Notes under the pieces: generated by a model | The model's database searches: none | Seen by the model: the letters and a program-made list of their open reading frames with translations, nothing else | What the model was told of the DNA's origin: nothing | Position numbers and translations under genes: made by a program | NCBI GenBank assembly: GCA_949775045.1 | Contig: OX459101.1 | Location: 12,946,347-13,010,346, forward strand | From: Metridium senile | Lineage: Eukaryota > Cnidaria > Anthozoa > Actiniaria > Metridiidae | Direction of reading: 5' to 3' | DNA length: 64,000 nt | Shown here: positions 42,981 through 54,874 of the stretch, piece after piece | Layout of the letters: each line of letters starts with the position of its first letter | How positions within the stretch are numbered: the first letter of the stretch is position 1

Positions 42981-43874
42981 ATGGGAATGGACTTGTTCAA
43001 TATAATGTTAGGTTTAGCAGGAATATCGATTGTAGTGATCGGAGTGATCGGTAATCTTTTAGTTGTAATCGCAGTGTTCAAGAAACGAGCTTTACGCTCA
43101 ACAACCAACTATCTTTTAGTGAATATGGCAATAGCTGATATCATCAACCTTGTTTTTCTGCCGCTAATGCTACTGCAATATATCAAGTTTTCATCTGGCG
43201 GTTATTTCGTTGATTTTCTCTGTAAGTTCCTCATGTCGTACCATGTTTCTGTAACATCGGCAATAGTTTCGATTGAAACTTTGGTGGTGATAGCAGTAGA
43301 ACGATACCATGCCGTTGTGAAACCCATGAGAACTGGACTCAGACTGAAAGAAGAAACTGTGCGATATGCTATCGCTGGTATTTGGATCTTCTCGCTGGCA
43401 GCTACTTCGCCTCTTTACATCTACGGCTCTTACAACACAGTCAAGTATAAATGTGAACTTCCACCAGATAATTATGAAACGTTAACAACAGCACCTTTTA
43501 TTTCTGTGTTCGGTGTCTCGCTTGTCGGCCTTCCTTTCAGCGTTATTACATATTGTTATTTTAAAATCGTCCAAGAGATTTATTTCAGGAACACAGTGTC
43601 TCCTGTGAACATCACAACGGCTCAAGAAACCGCTGAAAGACGCAATGTGATCAAAGTATCTCTATCAGTGACATTGGTGTTTTTATTCTGCTACTTCCCT
43701 TCTATTTTGTCACTTGGAATAAGGGTGTACGTTAAAACAATAGATATGTCACGAATAAGCAGCATATTCGAATTCTTGTTTGTACTACAGTCGGGATTTA
43801 ATCCTATTTTGTACGCCTTCCAAAGCACAAACTACAGAAACGCCTTTAAGGCAATACTACGATGCAACTATTAG
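42981..43874 (+). CDS. Class A (rhodopsin-like) G protein-coupled receptor, GPCR1, intronless
   Basis: The 297-codon gene encodes seven hydrophobic segments. Landmarks: GN at 24-25 (TM1), NMAIAD with Asp 53 (TM2), Cys 81 at the start of TM3, ERY at 107-109 (in place of DRY), Trp 135 (TM4), Cys 158 in the second extracellular loop, FCYFP at 236-240 (where CWxP is usual, TM6) and NPILY at 274-278 (TM7). N- and C-terminal tails are very short. The start is the ATG of MGMDLF; the frame extends 13 codons further, but only to a GTG. The ligand is unknown; peptide-, amine- or nucleoside-type receptors all share these marks. GPCR1 faces GPCR2 tail to tail and their 3' flanks match (43970-44110 with about 49930-50090, inverted). 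It differs from copies 2 and 3 mainly around TM7. Confidence 0.88.
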   Translation: MGMDLFNIMLGLAGISIVVIGVIGNLLVVIAVFKKRALRSTTNYLLVNMAIADIINLVFLPLMLLQYIKFSSGGYFVDFLCKFLMSYHVSVTSAIVSIETLVVIAVERYHAVVKPMRTGLRLKEETVRYAIAGIWIFSLAATSPLYIYGSYNTVKYKCELPPDNYETLTTAPFISVFGVSLVGLPFSVITYCYFKIVQEIYFRNTVSPVNITTAQETAERRNVIKVSLSVTLVFLFCYFPSILSLGIRVYVKTIDMSRISSIFEFLFVLQSGFNPILYAFQSTNYRNAFKAILRCNY

Positions 43875-44488
43875 AACTGAAAACTCTGGATTCGTTAAAG
43901 CCAAAAAGACATCAACAACGGACAACTGTATATTCCAGCTAGCGGTGGTTTTCTAGTTTCAGAAAGATAAGAGTATCGGGTGTAGTCTCTGTATTTCTCA
44001 TTGTAAAAATCAGCGATTAATTTGGAATATTTTAAGGTATTGAAATTACAGCCGCTGAGAACACTCGAACTGTGAACGCCTTGAGTTTTTTGCTACTTTT
44101 TTCACCCACATCCCTTTATCGAACATATTAGAAATACGATTGATTATGAGTACGTAGTGTATTTGAAGTCACTGCTATATTTTAAGTTATGAAGCAGTAG
44201 AAGCTTCAGAAAATCAATGACATGAAAATGTCCAAAAAATTTAAGTTTTCATCATTCGAGTGTCCTCAATTTTACAGAATTTTACAGAATTTCAACAATT
44301 CTTCGGGAATCATTTAGAGTATCAAAAAGAAAAAAACTATCTCTTTAAGTGTACATAGTAAATTAATGGCAGGGACTGGTTATGATACTCGGCACTTTTA
44401 AAAAAGCCTGACAGGAAGTAAACAAGGATGTTTAGTATACGGTTATGACCGTGCACAATCTTTTGCTTTATGGATCGAAATTCATTGA

Positions 44489-44581
44489 TTATTGATAATG
44501 CTTGACTGACCTGACTAAAACGAGATATTTGTTTCGATGGCTATTAGAACAACCTGGAACGCAGCAGTTATAGTTTGGCAT
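44489..44581 (-). pseudogene. Possible THAP-domain N-terminal fragment
   Basis: From the ATG at 44581 the minus strand reads MPNYNCCVPGCSNSHRNKY and stops soon after. The CxxxC start followed by a basic stretch resembles the opening of a THAP zinc finger, found in host factors and P-element-like transposases. The rest of the domain (second Cys and His) is absent and no clear donor leads on. It is probably a relic. Confidence 0.4.
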
Positions 44582-44599
44582 GATTGTTAAGTGTATGAG

Positions 44600-46150
44600 G
44601 TAGTTTACAATAATCAAACAAGAATGCGGCCCGAGTAACGACCCCAGACACCTTTGCGTACCGAATCTCGACCCAGACCCCAAACACGATAGGAAAGTGG
44701 CTAATTCACTGGCTGCAGGGGTGAATCTAGGGGGGGGGGGGGGGTGGGTGGGGGTGTCCCTAGTGGCACCGGATTCTTTTTGTTTTAACGGCGGTGAAAT
44801 TAAAGTCAGGAGCTGCGCGAGCGGTATGTTTCCAATGAAATGTAAAATGTACAAAATGTGTTATAATAGCTAGTGTCCTTACTAGATGTTTTAAAAGCTG
44901 TAATGGCGTCCGTATATTATGTTGGATAGTTCACATACGTGTCACTTCACAATAACCATGTGTTTATAAAGAATATGCTATGCAGTAATCACTTGGCAGC
45001 TAGAAGGCATTCTGGTTAATACGCGGTAGTAGACTGGTACTTCATTCTGGTACTGGCAGTATATGACACGATAATACACATGGGAAATGTGTATGATATC
45101 GACTGGTGTGTGCTTGTGCTGTGTCCTTAAATCTACGCCAACGCATTGTAGTAAAACTGTATATTTTTCAGGACGCTTGCGGGGGGAGGGGCCAGAACGC
45201 CCACCCCCTTCCCCAGATTTTTGCCCACTAACCTTTTTGCTACAAAATTCCAAGTATGACAGCCAGTCAAATAATGACTGGTAAAACAGCGGATGTTTTA
45301 GGTAAAAATAAAACCAGCTTGTAAATGTATTTGCTGGATTGAAGGCGATAATTTCGCTGTAGAGATGTAGAGAGAACAGCAGGAGATGAAATCGTACAAT
45401 TCAATTAAGTACTCAAGGACTTTCTAGTCTTAACATCCAGCATGGAATCAATAGGTAACCTAAAAGTTACAAATACAGTGGTACTTAGCTTCTATTAACC
45501 TTGAATGAGAAATAATGACAACAAAGTAAGTAAATAAACAAAATATTTTTGTGACATTGGTCACGCGCAGCTCAAGTGTTGGCCCGTGATACTAGCTGGC
45601 AGATATGCAAAATGTTCATTCAAAATTAAAAGACCCATTCAAAACAGAAAACGGCTGCTTTAATTTGGATTACGTTCTTGAGGTGGGAAGCTAAATTAAC
45701 TAGACGCTCTATGAGCGTGAAGTCGGGCTAGTCATAAAGTCAGCACAGGAGGCTAAACAATTCTACTTTGGGCTTCATGTGTTAGTTCCCAAAGCATCAT
45801 GGGGGACTATACGCGACATGACAGATACATAGATTGACTAAAAGGTAAACCTAGAGCCGGGCCTTCAATTAATCGATTAATTAATTAATTCAATTAATTC
45901 ATAATCTTGGTTAAAGTCGGAATTGAACGTGAAAAAGTTTCGCTTCGCAGCTACAGCGAAGAAAAAATCGCAAAAATTGTGAAATTTGTATTTAATATAA
46001 TTCAATTTAATTTGTATACCATTAAATATCTTCATAACGTATATTTACTGTTGTTTTTCTGTCTTCTGGGTCATGGAACTATCTAAAACATCTACAAATC
46101 ACGATTCTGCCGCCATTGTTTATCTATTGAAAACTGGCGTTTTTCTCATC
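44600..46150. other. Gene-free stretch
   Basis: It contains a poly-G tract at about 44731-44755 and a G/C-rich patch at about 45180-45230. No coding exon is supported. Confidence 0.45.
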
Positions 46151-46157
46151 ATCACTA

Positions 46158-46605
46158 TACGGGTACTATCACCAATACACCTTATTCCAAAATGGCTGAC
46201 TGGCCCTTGATGTCTCGTTCTCATAAAATTATTCTTTTCTTTTAAATTCACTCAAGATCAAAGACAAAAGCATAATTTCACGGAAGTGAGGCAACAATGG
46301 CCAATGCAACAAAAGGTCGCCTTTTTGGAATAAGGTATATAGTAGTGTATATACGTAGCCAATGAGATTGCTGGATTTGTGATAGACCACGGGTTGGTGG
46401 ATACTAAATAGAGCCGGCACGCAGGAATTTTAAGAAGATTCGATTAGCGCTGAGAAGCATTCCGCTATATACTCGTCGTGCTTCTTCTAACGCTTCTCTC
46501 GTCTTCTTAAAATTGCCGGCTCTATTTAGTATCCACCAACCCGTGGTCTATCACACATCCTGCAATCTCATTGGCTACACTACAGGGTACTATTGGTGAT
46601 AGTCC
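46158..46605. mobile_element. Nested MITEs
   Basis: The outer inverted ends are GGGTACTATCACCAATA and its near complement at about 46585-46603. Inside lie the CACCTTATTCC element at 46178-46337 (partner of 37306-37464) and a strong hairpin at 46356-46580. The hairpin arms carry ACCACGGGTTGGTGGATACT and its complement around a centre of about 60 bp. Confidence 0.65.
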
Positions 46606-46629
46606 ATGTCACTATTGGCGTGCACTCAC

Positions 46630-46965
46630 TCCCGGGGGAAGGGAGGGGGGGGGGGGGGGGGGGGGAGCTGCCTTAGAAAATGGATAGAGGTGCTCGACGG
46701 ACAGTTTTGACCCTAAAAGGTACGCATAAATTAACTCAGATACCGATTTCAGACCCTAAAAGGTACGATCACATTAAAAAAAAATTCAATTTGTATGATC
46801 TTAAGCTCGAAAACTGACCCTAAAAGGTACGGTGCCAGTTCGAGACCCTAAAAGGTACGCGAGGGTCTTATGTTCGACCCTAAAAGGTCAGTTGAGCACC
46901 CCTATCCATTTTCTAAGAGAGTCCACCCCCCCCCCCCCCCCCCCCATCGGGGGCACTCACAGGCT
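46630..46965. mobile_element. Element bounded by poly-G and poly-C with ACCCTAAAAGGTACG iterons
   Basis: The left end has a poly-G run (about 46645-46665) and then CTTAGAAAATGGATAGAGGT. The right end is its inverted form (CCTATCCATTTTCTAAGAG) and then a poly-C run. Inside, about five spaced copies of GACCCTAAAAGGTACG occur in one orientation. It is related to 11950-12165. Confidence 0.65.
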
Positions 46966-47250
46966 ATATTGACAGCGACCGCAGTGTCAGTTCTTAACAT
47001 GATTTATTAATCTGCTCTGTTTTGAAATACAGTAAAAACCCGCATATAAGAACCAGTGGATTAAGAACCACTGGGCTAAAATTTTGCTTTTTAAGCACCT
47101 GTTAAAAAGAACCACTTTAGGCTAAAAAAATTAGACTGGTTCTTATATGAAAGGTTTCAAGATTTATTTGGTCATTTGAAAAATATAAGTTGAGCCTGAA
47201 TATGACCAAATTTAAAATCAATGCAAGAAAAATGTTTTACAAATGTATTA

Positions 47251-47429
47251 TTAGTTAGTTCTCAATAAGAATACTTTGTACTTTGGACAAAGGCGCCATT
47301 TTCCCGAAGAGGCAGCTCTGAGGCCCACACAGGAGAGATGATACCACATTATATCACACTCTGTGCTGTCACGGCAAACCATTAATCCAAGCTCTGCATG
47401 ATTACAGAGGCAAAATTTTTCAGGATCAT
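47251..47429 (-). pseudogene. PHD-finger terminal exon or fragment, last Cys lost
   Basis: After an AG acceptor at 47430 the minus strand encodes DDPEKFCLCNHAELGLMVC, then C-x5-C, WYHLSC and KWRLCPKY before a stop. The CxC/Cx5C/HxxC pattern is a PHD zinc finger, a chromatin-reading module also found in some transposon-derived cnidarian genes. The final CPxC ligand is Tyr here (TAC where TGC is expected), so zinc binding would be impaired. No upstream exons were identified to 48 kb. Confidence 0.5.
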
Positions 47430-47639
47430 CTACAAACAAAATCAACCAAAACAAATTAATGCCGGTAAGATATATCAATTAATAATGGCAAAATATCATG
47501 GGCAAAATCTTCAACTTTCGTGATTTTTTTTTCATTAAAAGTAACCATTTTGACTCAACTTTTGTTTTTCCAAAGGATCGCAATATCAATATGATCCACA
47601 CCTAGAATATCGATGTTAGAATACCAATGCTTTCTGGGT

Positions 47640-48330
47640 ATTTTTCAAGATGGCCGATCTCTAGTTTCCAGGCCCTTACATATTCAAACGAGCGATAAAA
47701 TATCCGCTCGCTGCCCCGCTGCAAAGACAATTAGACTCCCCCGGTTCAATCTTGCTGTTAACCGCTAGTGCATTAATTAAGCTCACTTTGATTGCAAGGA
47801 TGAAAAAAATGATGACATCTAGAAACAAAATTGCTTCTTTAGTCCAGTACAGAAAAAATACAATACAAATAATTACTATGTTTACCAAGAAGTCCTATTA
47901 CTACATCGAGCTTCCGATGGAAAGCTCGATGTCTTATTAAAATGGGGAACTTTCTTCGTGTCTTGGGCTTCAAATTGGCTTCCGGTATACGCATGCGCGA
48001 ATTTTCCCGCTTGTGTTGAAAACAAAATGGCGGACGTAAGGCAGTGTCTCATGGATGAAAACCATGTTTTTGTATTGCCTCTACCGTAATAACCTGGTCG
48101 TGAATTATCACCATATTCCTAAATGTTGATACGGTTGACCCACTCAACATGTTGATACTGTTTAGAAAGACATCGATACATTTCTTGTTGGTAAGAAACT
48201 GTTCAAGGGCGGCATGACTAAATCGAGGAATCAACGGAATCAACGGAATCGACGGAATCAACGGAATCACGTTTAAAACAATAACATTTATTTGATATAA
48301 GAAGTGTGTCTTAGTATAATTGAGAAAGAG
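47640..48330. other. No assigned gene; short GGAATCAAC tandem repeat
   Basis: At about 48231-48268 the 10-bp unit GGAATCAACG is repeated about four times. Frames across 47676-47888 and 48049-48270 on the minus strand have no recognisable domains. Confidence 0.4.
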
Positions 48331-48439
48331 AAAATGTAAGAACTTTGGGCTTGCTCTTATTAATAATTAAGTTAAATAAGCTTATAAATAGTAGTTGAAA
48401 TTTCGATCGAAAACCCTGATTATCTTTATAGAAAACATC

Positions 48440-48930
48440 CCCCTGGGTCAATGTGGCATGTCAAGAACATAACTTGCTTTAATCTGTTCATGGATCCTAA
48501 ACTATCGATTATTCCAAATCTTGGTAGCACTGAAGGAAAAAGTGTTTTTCCCAAAATTAAAGGATCTTTTAATTTTAGGCAAGATAAGATTGTTTTCAGA
48601 GTTTCTAGTGCTTTTAATTTAGTGTGGATTTCTTTAAACGGTGTAAACTACTCTGACAAGTAAGAGGGTGTTAGTCCATTTAATGCCTTGTATGATCTTT
48701 GCCTTTGTTCTTGCCACGCGTTCTTTGAATGGGGTGATATGGAGCTCTTGGAAGATGAGTTATAAAGGAGTGTCCCAAGCCGCATCTACAACTATTCTTG
48801 CGGTTCGCTTCTGTAGGAGTAGCATAGCATTGTCTTGTTTGATGTAAGTATCACCCCAGACACAGGCACCATAAGTACCATAATCCATCAGTGTTTCAAT
48901 AATCGTATTGTAAAACAACAATCTAGCTCG
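48440..48930 (-). pseudogene. LINE retrotransposon remnant, end of reverse transcriptase ORF
   Basis: The minus strand encodes VWGDTYIKQDNAMLLLQKRT, then KERVARTKAK, and further on FGKNTFSFSATKIWN, in changing frames with stops. LQKR and the FS..ATKIWN block are typical of the C-terminal part of LINE polyproteins. Confidence 0.65.
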
Positions 48931-49027
48931 TGGTGTCAAGAACTTCTTTATTATTACGTGCCGTGCGTGACCAATGTCACAACAATATTTTGCTTATTTA
49001 TTAAGTTTGTTGTCATTATTTCTCATT

Positions 49028-49175
49028 TTAAGTTTGACCTACGGGTTGGTGGATATACTAAAACGATTATTAGACCTCTCGATTGCCCTCATGGGCTAAC
49101 GGTCAAATAGCTCACGCGGCCTCGTGGGCTATTGACCGGTAGCCCATGAGGGCTTCGGGTCTAATCGTAACTCAA
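49028..49175. repeat. Hairpin-forming inverted repeat
   Basis: CCCTCATGGGCTAACGGTCA pairs with TGACCGGTAGCCCATGAGGG around the GCTCACGCGGCCTCGTGGGC centre. CGATTATTAGACCTC and GGGTCTAATCG form the outer stem. Confidence 0.6.
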
Positions 49176-49251
49176 TAGAGCACGTTTTCTATTTTTTCTA
49201 TGATTCATATTTGTTTTTAGTGATACAAAGAAATTAAACTTAAAAAATATA

Positions 49252-49415
49252 CACCGAATTGCAATAACATTGTCATATAAAAAAGAAAATTACAAAATAG
49301 GAATTAATTAAAAGACAAAAGAAGAAGTTCAGCTTGAGTAATCTGCTTTTGTCTTTCAATTTATTCCTACTTTGCAATTTTCTTTTTTATATCACAATGT
49401 TATTGCAATAAGGTG
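49252..49415. mobile_element. 164-bp MITE with CACCGAATTGCAATAACATT termini, TA duplication
   Basis: Long arms pair almost over the whole element; TA borders both ends. The CACC terminus places it with 3376, 34191, 37306 and 46178. Confidence 0.7.
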
Positions 49416-49522
49416 TATGTGATCACAAAGAAACAACTTGTGCTTGCGCGATCCGTTTTTCGTTTTTTTTTATGTTCACTAAAACTGGGAGGACGTACGT
49501 TGCAACGTAACTACGGGATAAC

Positions 49523-49850
49523 GCAAACAAACAAACAAACAAACAAACAAACAAACAAACAAACAAACAAACAAACAAACAAACAAACAAACAAACAAAC
49601 AAACAAACAAACAAACAAACAAACAAACAAACAAACAAACAAACAAACAAACAAACAAACAAACAAACAAACAAACAAACAAACAAACAAACAAACAAAC
49701 AAACAAACAAACAAACAAACAAACAAACAAACAAACAAACAAACAAACAAACAAACAAACAAACAAACAAACAAACAAACAAACAAACAAACAAACAAAC
49801 AAACAAACAAACAAACAAACAAACAAACAAACAAACAAACAAACAAACAA
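49523..49850. repeat. (CAAA)n tetranucleotide microsatellite, about 328 bp
   Basis: A pure tetranucleotide run. Frames across it (poly TNKQ or poly CLFV) are artefacts. Its left flank, GACGTACGTTGCAACGTAAC, matches the left flank of the (AACC)n array at 52061. Confidence 0.95.
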
Positions 49851-50305
49851 CATTTATTGAATATTCCAACCGTATCAAAGATATGCCTATTGCCACTATA
49901 GGGACACCCCCTAGATCCGACCATTCGTGTCTAGTCACTCATGGGATGTGGGTGAAAAACAAAAGGAACTCACAAGCGTTCACGGCTCGAGTGTTCTAAC
50001 TGTAATTTCGAGACCTTAAAATATTCCAAATTAATCGCTGATTTTTACACATGAGAAATACAAAGACTACACCCGATACTCTTATCCTTGGGAAGGTATA
50101 CTTGTTTAGAAAACGACGTGGAATATACGAGTTACCCATATTGTGGTTGCCCTTTTCTCATTTCCATCTAGCCGTTATTTCTTATTGCGTATGCACGACG
50201 ATATACCTAGCCAAGATACATCGTCGAGCATGTGCAGTAAGATATAACACCTATGGGCACGAGATTTGTCCTTTTGGTGTTCAAGAAGCCAGGAAGTTTT
50301 CAGAT

Positions 50306-51199
50306 CTAATAATTGCATCGTAGTATAGCCTTAAAGGCGTTTCTGTAGTTTTTGCTATGGAAGGCGTACAAAATAGGATTGAATCCCGACTGTACTACAA
50401 ACAAGTAGGCGAATGTGTTGGTCATTCGTGACATATCTTTTGATTTATTGTTCACCTGCAATCCCAGTGACAAAATAGACGGAAAGTAGCAGAATAAAAA
50501 CACCAATGTCACTGATAGAGATAATTTGATCACATTGCGTCTTTCAGCGGTTTCTTGAGCCGTTGTGATGTTCAGAGGAGACACTGTGTTCCTGAAATAT
50601 ATCTCTTGGACGATTTTAAAATAGCAATATGTAATAACGCTGAAAGGAAGGCCGATAAACGAGACACCGATTGCAGAAATAAAAGGTGCGGATTTTAACT
50701 CTTCATAACTGTCTGGTGGAAGTTCACATACATGCCTGACTGTGTTGTAAGAGCCGTAGATGTAAAGAGGCGAGGTAGCTGCCAGCGAGAAGATCCAAAT
50801 ACCAGCGATAGCATATCGCACAGTTTCTTCTTTCAGTCTGAGTCCAGTTCTCATGGGTTTCACAACGGCATGGTATCGTTCTACTGCTATCACCACCAAA
50901 GTTTCAATCGAAACTATTGCCGATGTTACAGAAACATGGTACGACATGACGAACTTACAGAGAAAATCAACGAAATAACCGCCAGATGAAAACTTGACCG
51001 ATTGCAGTAGCATTAGCGGCAGAAAAACAAGGTTGATGATATCAGCTATTGCCATATTCACTAAAAGGTAGTTGGTTGTTGAGCGTAAAGATCGTTTCTT
51101 GAACACTGCGATTACAACTAAAAGATTACCGATCACTCCAACTAGTACAATCGATATTCCTATTACAACTACCACTATATTGAACAAGTCCATCCCCAT
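50306..51199 (-). CDS. Class A G protein-coupled receptor, GPCR2, intronless
   Basis: It has 297 codons starting at the ATG of MGMDLF (51199). All landmarks of GPCR1 are present at the same positions: GN, NMAIAD, ERY, the Cys pair, FCYFP and NPILY. Changes cluster in TM1 (NIVVVVIGISIVLVG), the second extracellular loop (Tyr and Lys replaced around HVCELPPDSYEELKS) and the stretch before TM7 (NNKSKDMSRM). The 3' part is nearly identical to GPCR3. The upstream flank 51200-52000 is shared with GPCR3. The ligand is unknown. Confidence 0.88.
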   Translation of the reverse strand: MGMDLFNIVVVVIGISIVLVGVIGNLLVVIAVFKKRSLRSTTNYLLVNMAIADIINLVFLPLMLLQSVKFSSGGYFVDFLCKFVMSYHVSVTSAIVSIETLVVIAVERYHAVVKPMRTGLRLKEETVRYAIAGIWIFSLAATSPLYIYGSYNTVRHVCELPPDSYEELKSAPFISAIGVSFIGLPFSVITYCYFKIVQEIYFRNTVSPLNITTAQETAERRNVIKLSLSVTLVFLFCYFPSILSLGLQVNNKSKDMSRMTNTFAYLFVVQSGFNPILYAFHSKNYRNAFKAILRCNY

Positions 51200-51239
51200 A
51201 ATGATGAATTTAAATGCGATTCGTAGCCACCAACTCACA

Positions 51240-52060
51240 TCTAGCTCTTATCGAGTTAGTCCATAAACTGTTTAACAAACTTCCTAGTGTTACGATCTAA
51301 AGCCGTGAAGTATTTTGACGATAAATAACCGGTTAAAATGTGTCTTCGTTGATGATTTCAAAAAGCGATCAGATTTGTATCTGAAAGGATAAGAATTGAT
51401 ACGATCTGAAAACTCTTTCGTTGGGTACTGGCTAGTGATACCAAAAGATGCAACTAGGTATTCATACGAATAGCAATTGATCAAAAAGTAATGTAAAAAT
51501 GAGTCCAGATGTAGACGTTGAAGTTCATCTCATCTTTGTTGAATAATAAGGTAGGAATGATCTTTTAACCAACTTGCACCTGATCTTATAATTAATGCAC
51601 AGAACAGTGACAGTTGTGTTCCGTTTGAACTTCCGACCAAAGTAGCCTTTTGTCCAATCTAATTTCCAATGTCACTTGAAATGACAGAAACATTTGAAAA
51701 AAAATAGAAATTGAACAAAAAACACATGGACAATCACTTGTAAAAAAAATCTGAAACTACATACAATAGAATGAAAGAAAAAACTTAGGTAAATGCATGT
51801 TGGATTCACACTACTCGTTGTTATTGGAATGTTTTGTAGTCGGCTTAGTGTTTACTAGTTCTTGATCAATACAATCAGTACTCTCTCATAACTGTACTGT
51901 TGATCGACTTCAATTTATGAAAACCCATAATATATCAAATATATACTTTAGTAGATATATTACTTACGGGATCTGTTATTTGTTCATTTTGTAAGACGTA
52001 CGTTTTAACGTAACTAGATGATAACACAATCCGTCAACTTTTGGAGATGGCCATAGTTGT
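51240..52060 (-). promoter_or_regulatory. Conserved 5' flank of GPCR2
   Basis: This flank aligns with 59560-60470 upstream of GPCR3 and, in its proximal part, with 42300-42980 upstream of GPCR1. It is a likely promoter region. Confidence 0.4.
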
Positions 52061-52286
52061 ACCAACCAACCAACCAACCAACCAACCAACCAACCAACCA
52101 ACCAACCAACCAACCAACCAACCAACCAACCAACCAACCAACCAACCAACCAACCAACCAACCAACCAACCAACCAACCAACCAACCAACCAACCAACCA
52201 ACCAACCAACCAACCAACCAACCAACCAACCAACCAACCAACCAACCAACCAACCAACCAACCAACCAACCAACCAACCAACCAAC
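52061..52286. repeat. (AACC)n tetranucleotide microsatellite, about 226 bp
   Basis: A pure AACC run; Pro-Thr-Asn-Gln and Gly-Trp-Leu-Val frames are artefacts. The left flank GACGTACGTTTTAACGTAAC is homologous to that of the CAAA array. Confidence 0.95.
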
Positions 52287-52571
52287 TAGTCTTACATTTA
52301 TGTTGTTGTTTTGCAGGTGTATACAAACGCGCATGAGCAGAAATACATTTACTTTGCATGCAAGGCTAGACATCAAAGCTTTATCGTTTTGGGCACGACG
52401 AGTAACTGCATTATTCGATGTAAGAGTATCGCATGTTAACTCCAGCAGCAACCAAAACAGATCAACGTCGATCGTCCTCAATCTTCAAAGATCAAGAAAG
52501 CGAAAAAAAGAGAAAGTACCAACAAAGAGTAATGGACAACCTTAATTTTTGGTAAAAATGGAGGAATGGGG

Positions 52572-53000
52572 GGAGAATGCCCGGGGGGGGTACTCCGCTA
52601 GGATTTGGGTAGGGGTGTTCCGCTGGGATCCTAAAACGGTGACCCTGTTTATGACAGAAAAAAAACAAATTCGTATACCCTGTTTATGACAAGGGGTAAA
52701 AATGGGACCCTGTTTATGACAGTGTAGGACCCTGTTTATGCCGCGAAAACGTGCTGAATTTCACGAAAGACGAAAGACCGCGCTGCTCATCGTATTACCT
52801 AATTAATATACCTGAATATGACAAAAAAAAACTAAGGAAATTGGGAAATGTGGTAAAAATATACCCTGTTCATGACAGAAAACTCAAAAACCCATACCCT
52901 GTTTATGACAGAAAGCTCGGAAAACCATACCCTGTTCAGCGGATCATCCCCGTATAGTAAATATATGGGAGTACCCCCCCCCCCCCCCCGGGGGAGAATG
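52572..53000. mobile_element. Element bounded by poly-G and poly-C with ACCCTGTTTATGACAG iterons
   Basis: The ends GGGGGTACTCCGC and GGAGTACCCCCC are inverted copies with homopolymer runs. Inside, about six copies of ATACCCTGTTTATGACAG or close variants lie in one orientation, unevenly spaced. The architecture equals 46630-46965, but the iteron sequence differs. Confidence 0.65.
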
Positions 53001-53326
53001 CCAGATCTTTTTAAAGCACCTCGCAGATAAATTAACCAAGAAGACTGGATGCAAGCACTATTACATGGATCACAACTCGACTATCATTTGAAATCATTAA
53101 ATCAGTTCACATGCATGTGCGTCAGGGGGACAAGAACCCCATTTTATAAGGACAATGACTTTTTAACCGACTTCAATCTCAACACTAATGTATCTGGGAT
53201 TTTTCTTTATATTTTATATTTTATTGTAAATAGGAACCATTTTTTTTCTTTATATATAGGACATTTTAATAGGACATTGTAATTTTAGAATCATTTTTAT
53301 TATCGTTTTCTTTATAAATAGGATAT

Positions 53327-53359
<33 letters not shown>

Positions 53360-53439
53360 TATATTATTATTTTGAAATAAAGTTTGTTATTATTATCACG
53401 AAACAGCAACGCAGATAACTAGTTGTTATAAATTTGTAT

Positions 53440-53849
<410 letters not shown>

Positions 53850-54853
53850 ATTCGAATTCCATATTTTATTATTGGTAATTTTACCAAAGCTTTGAAGTTT
53901 TGCTATTTGTCATCGTCAAAAAAGCTCCTAGTGCGTTAATAATAAACAAAACAATAATTGTTTGAACAAGAAATAAAGGACGTGTTAATGTAAAATATGA
54001 TAAATGGACACTTCAAGTTCTACGTTCAAGTTCTTATAACAATTCGAGTAACAAAACGATATTTTGAAAATCTCAATGGTTTTCTATTGTTTTCTATTTA
54101 ACAGTTATTCCACGAAATTGGGTCGTACATGAGCTAATAGCCAACGAGGCGTACTAAAAAACTAGAACATTTTGTGAATGAATTTTGACTTGAAGAGCGC
54201 GCGCTACTGACGATTCATCAGTTTGATTGAGAACGCCAGATTAAAAAACTGTTCTTGAACTTTTCTTAATTCCTCCGTCGTTCTAAAATATATAGTAGTT
54301 TTAACACTAAAATATGCTATTTTAAGCCGTTAAAAAATAGTATTGAGGGAGAAAATGACAAAAACAGTGGATAATTTCGTAGTGTTTTGAATACATTTTG
54401 ACTTGCCGTCACACTTCATTGAGCGCGCGCTAGGTATTTTCACTTTCGGTCATCTGTCATTTTGTCAAAATAAAACGATTGAAATGTTATTTTTCTTTTA
54501 AAATATGGCAAAGTTTGACCTACTAGTTGGTTTATACTAAAACAATTAGACCTCTTCCCCTCTTCTTCGCTCAGTTTGACAAAACGCTCCGCCATTTTGT
54601 TTGTTTTCTTCTACCCACGGTATATGAGGTGAAAGCCTAGTAGTAGGGAGTCAATCAGAGCGCGCGATTGCTCATATCTAGTGAGTGTGGATATAATAAT
54701 TGACTTTACAAAAAAGAAAACAAAATATTTGTTTTTAATCGATTTTCCTTTTTCTTTATTTTGGAAATGGAATTTCACTAAAAAATGGAAATTTTCAATT
54801 TTTCTTAGTTCATAATTATAATGGAAAAACGGTCCAATTTTCAAATAATGTAA
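53850..54853. repeat. Segment duplicated at 62370-62760
   Basis: 53850-54080 matches 62370-62580 closely (AAAAAGCTCCTAGTGCGTTA and following). The end, 54788-54853, recurs at 58095-58160 and 62694-62760. No gene is seen. Confidence 0.7.
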
Positions 54854-54874
54854 TTTATTATACGACTATTACGT

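Noticed and set aside
49413..49938. Long frames of TNKQ or CLFV repeats
   Set aside because: They are translations of the (CAAA)n microsatellite, open in all frames.
52014..52545. Frames rich in PTNQ or GWLV
   Set aside because: Produced by the (AACC)n microsatellite; the non-repeat ends show no domain.
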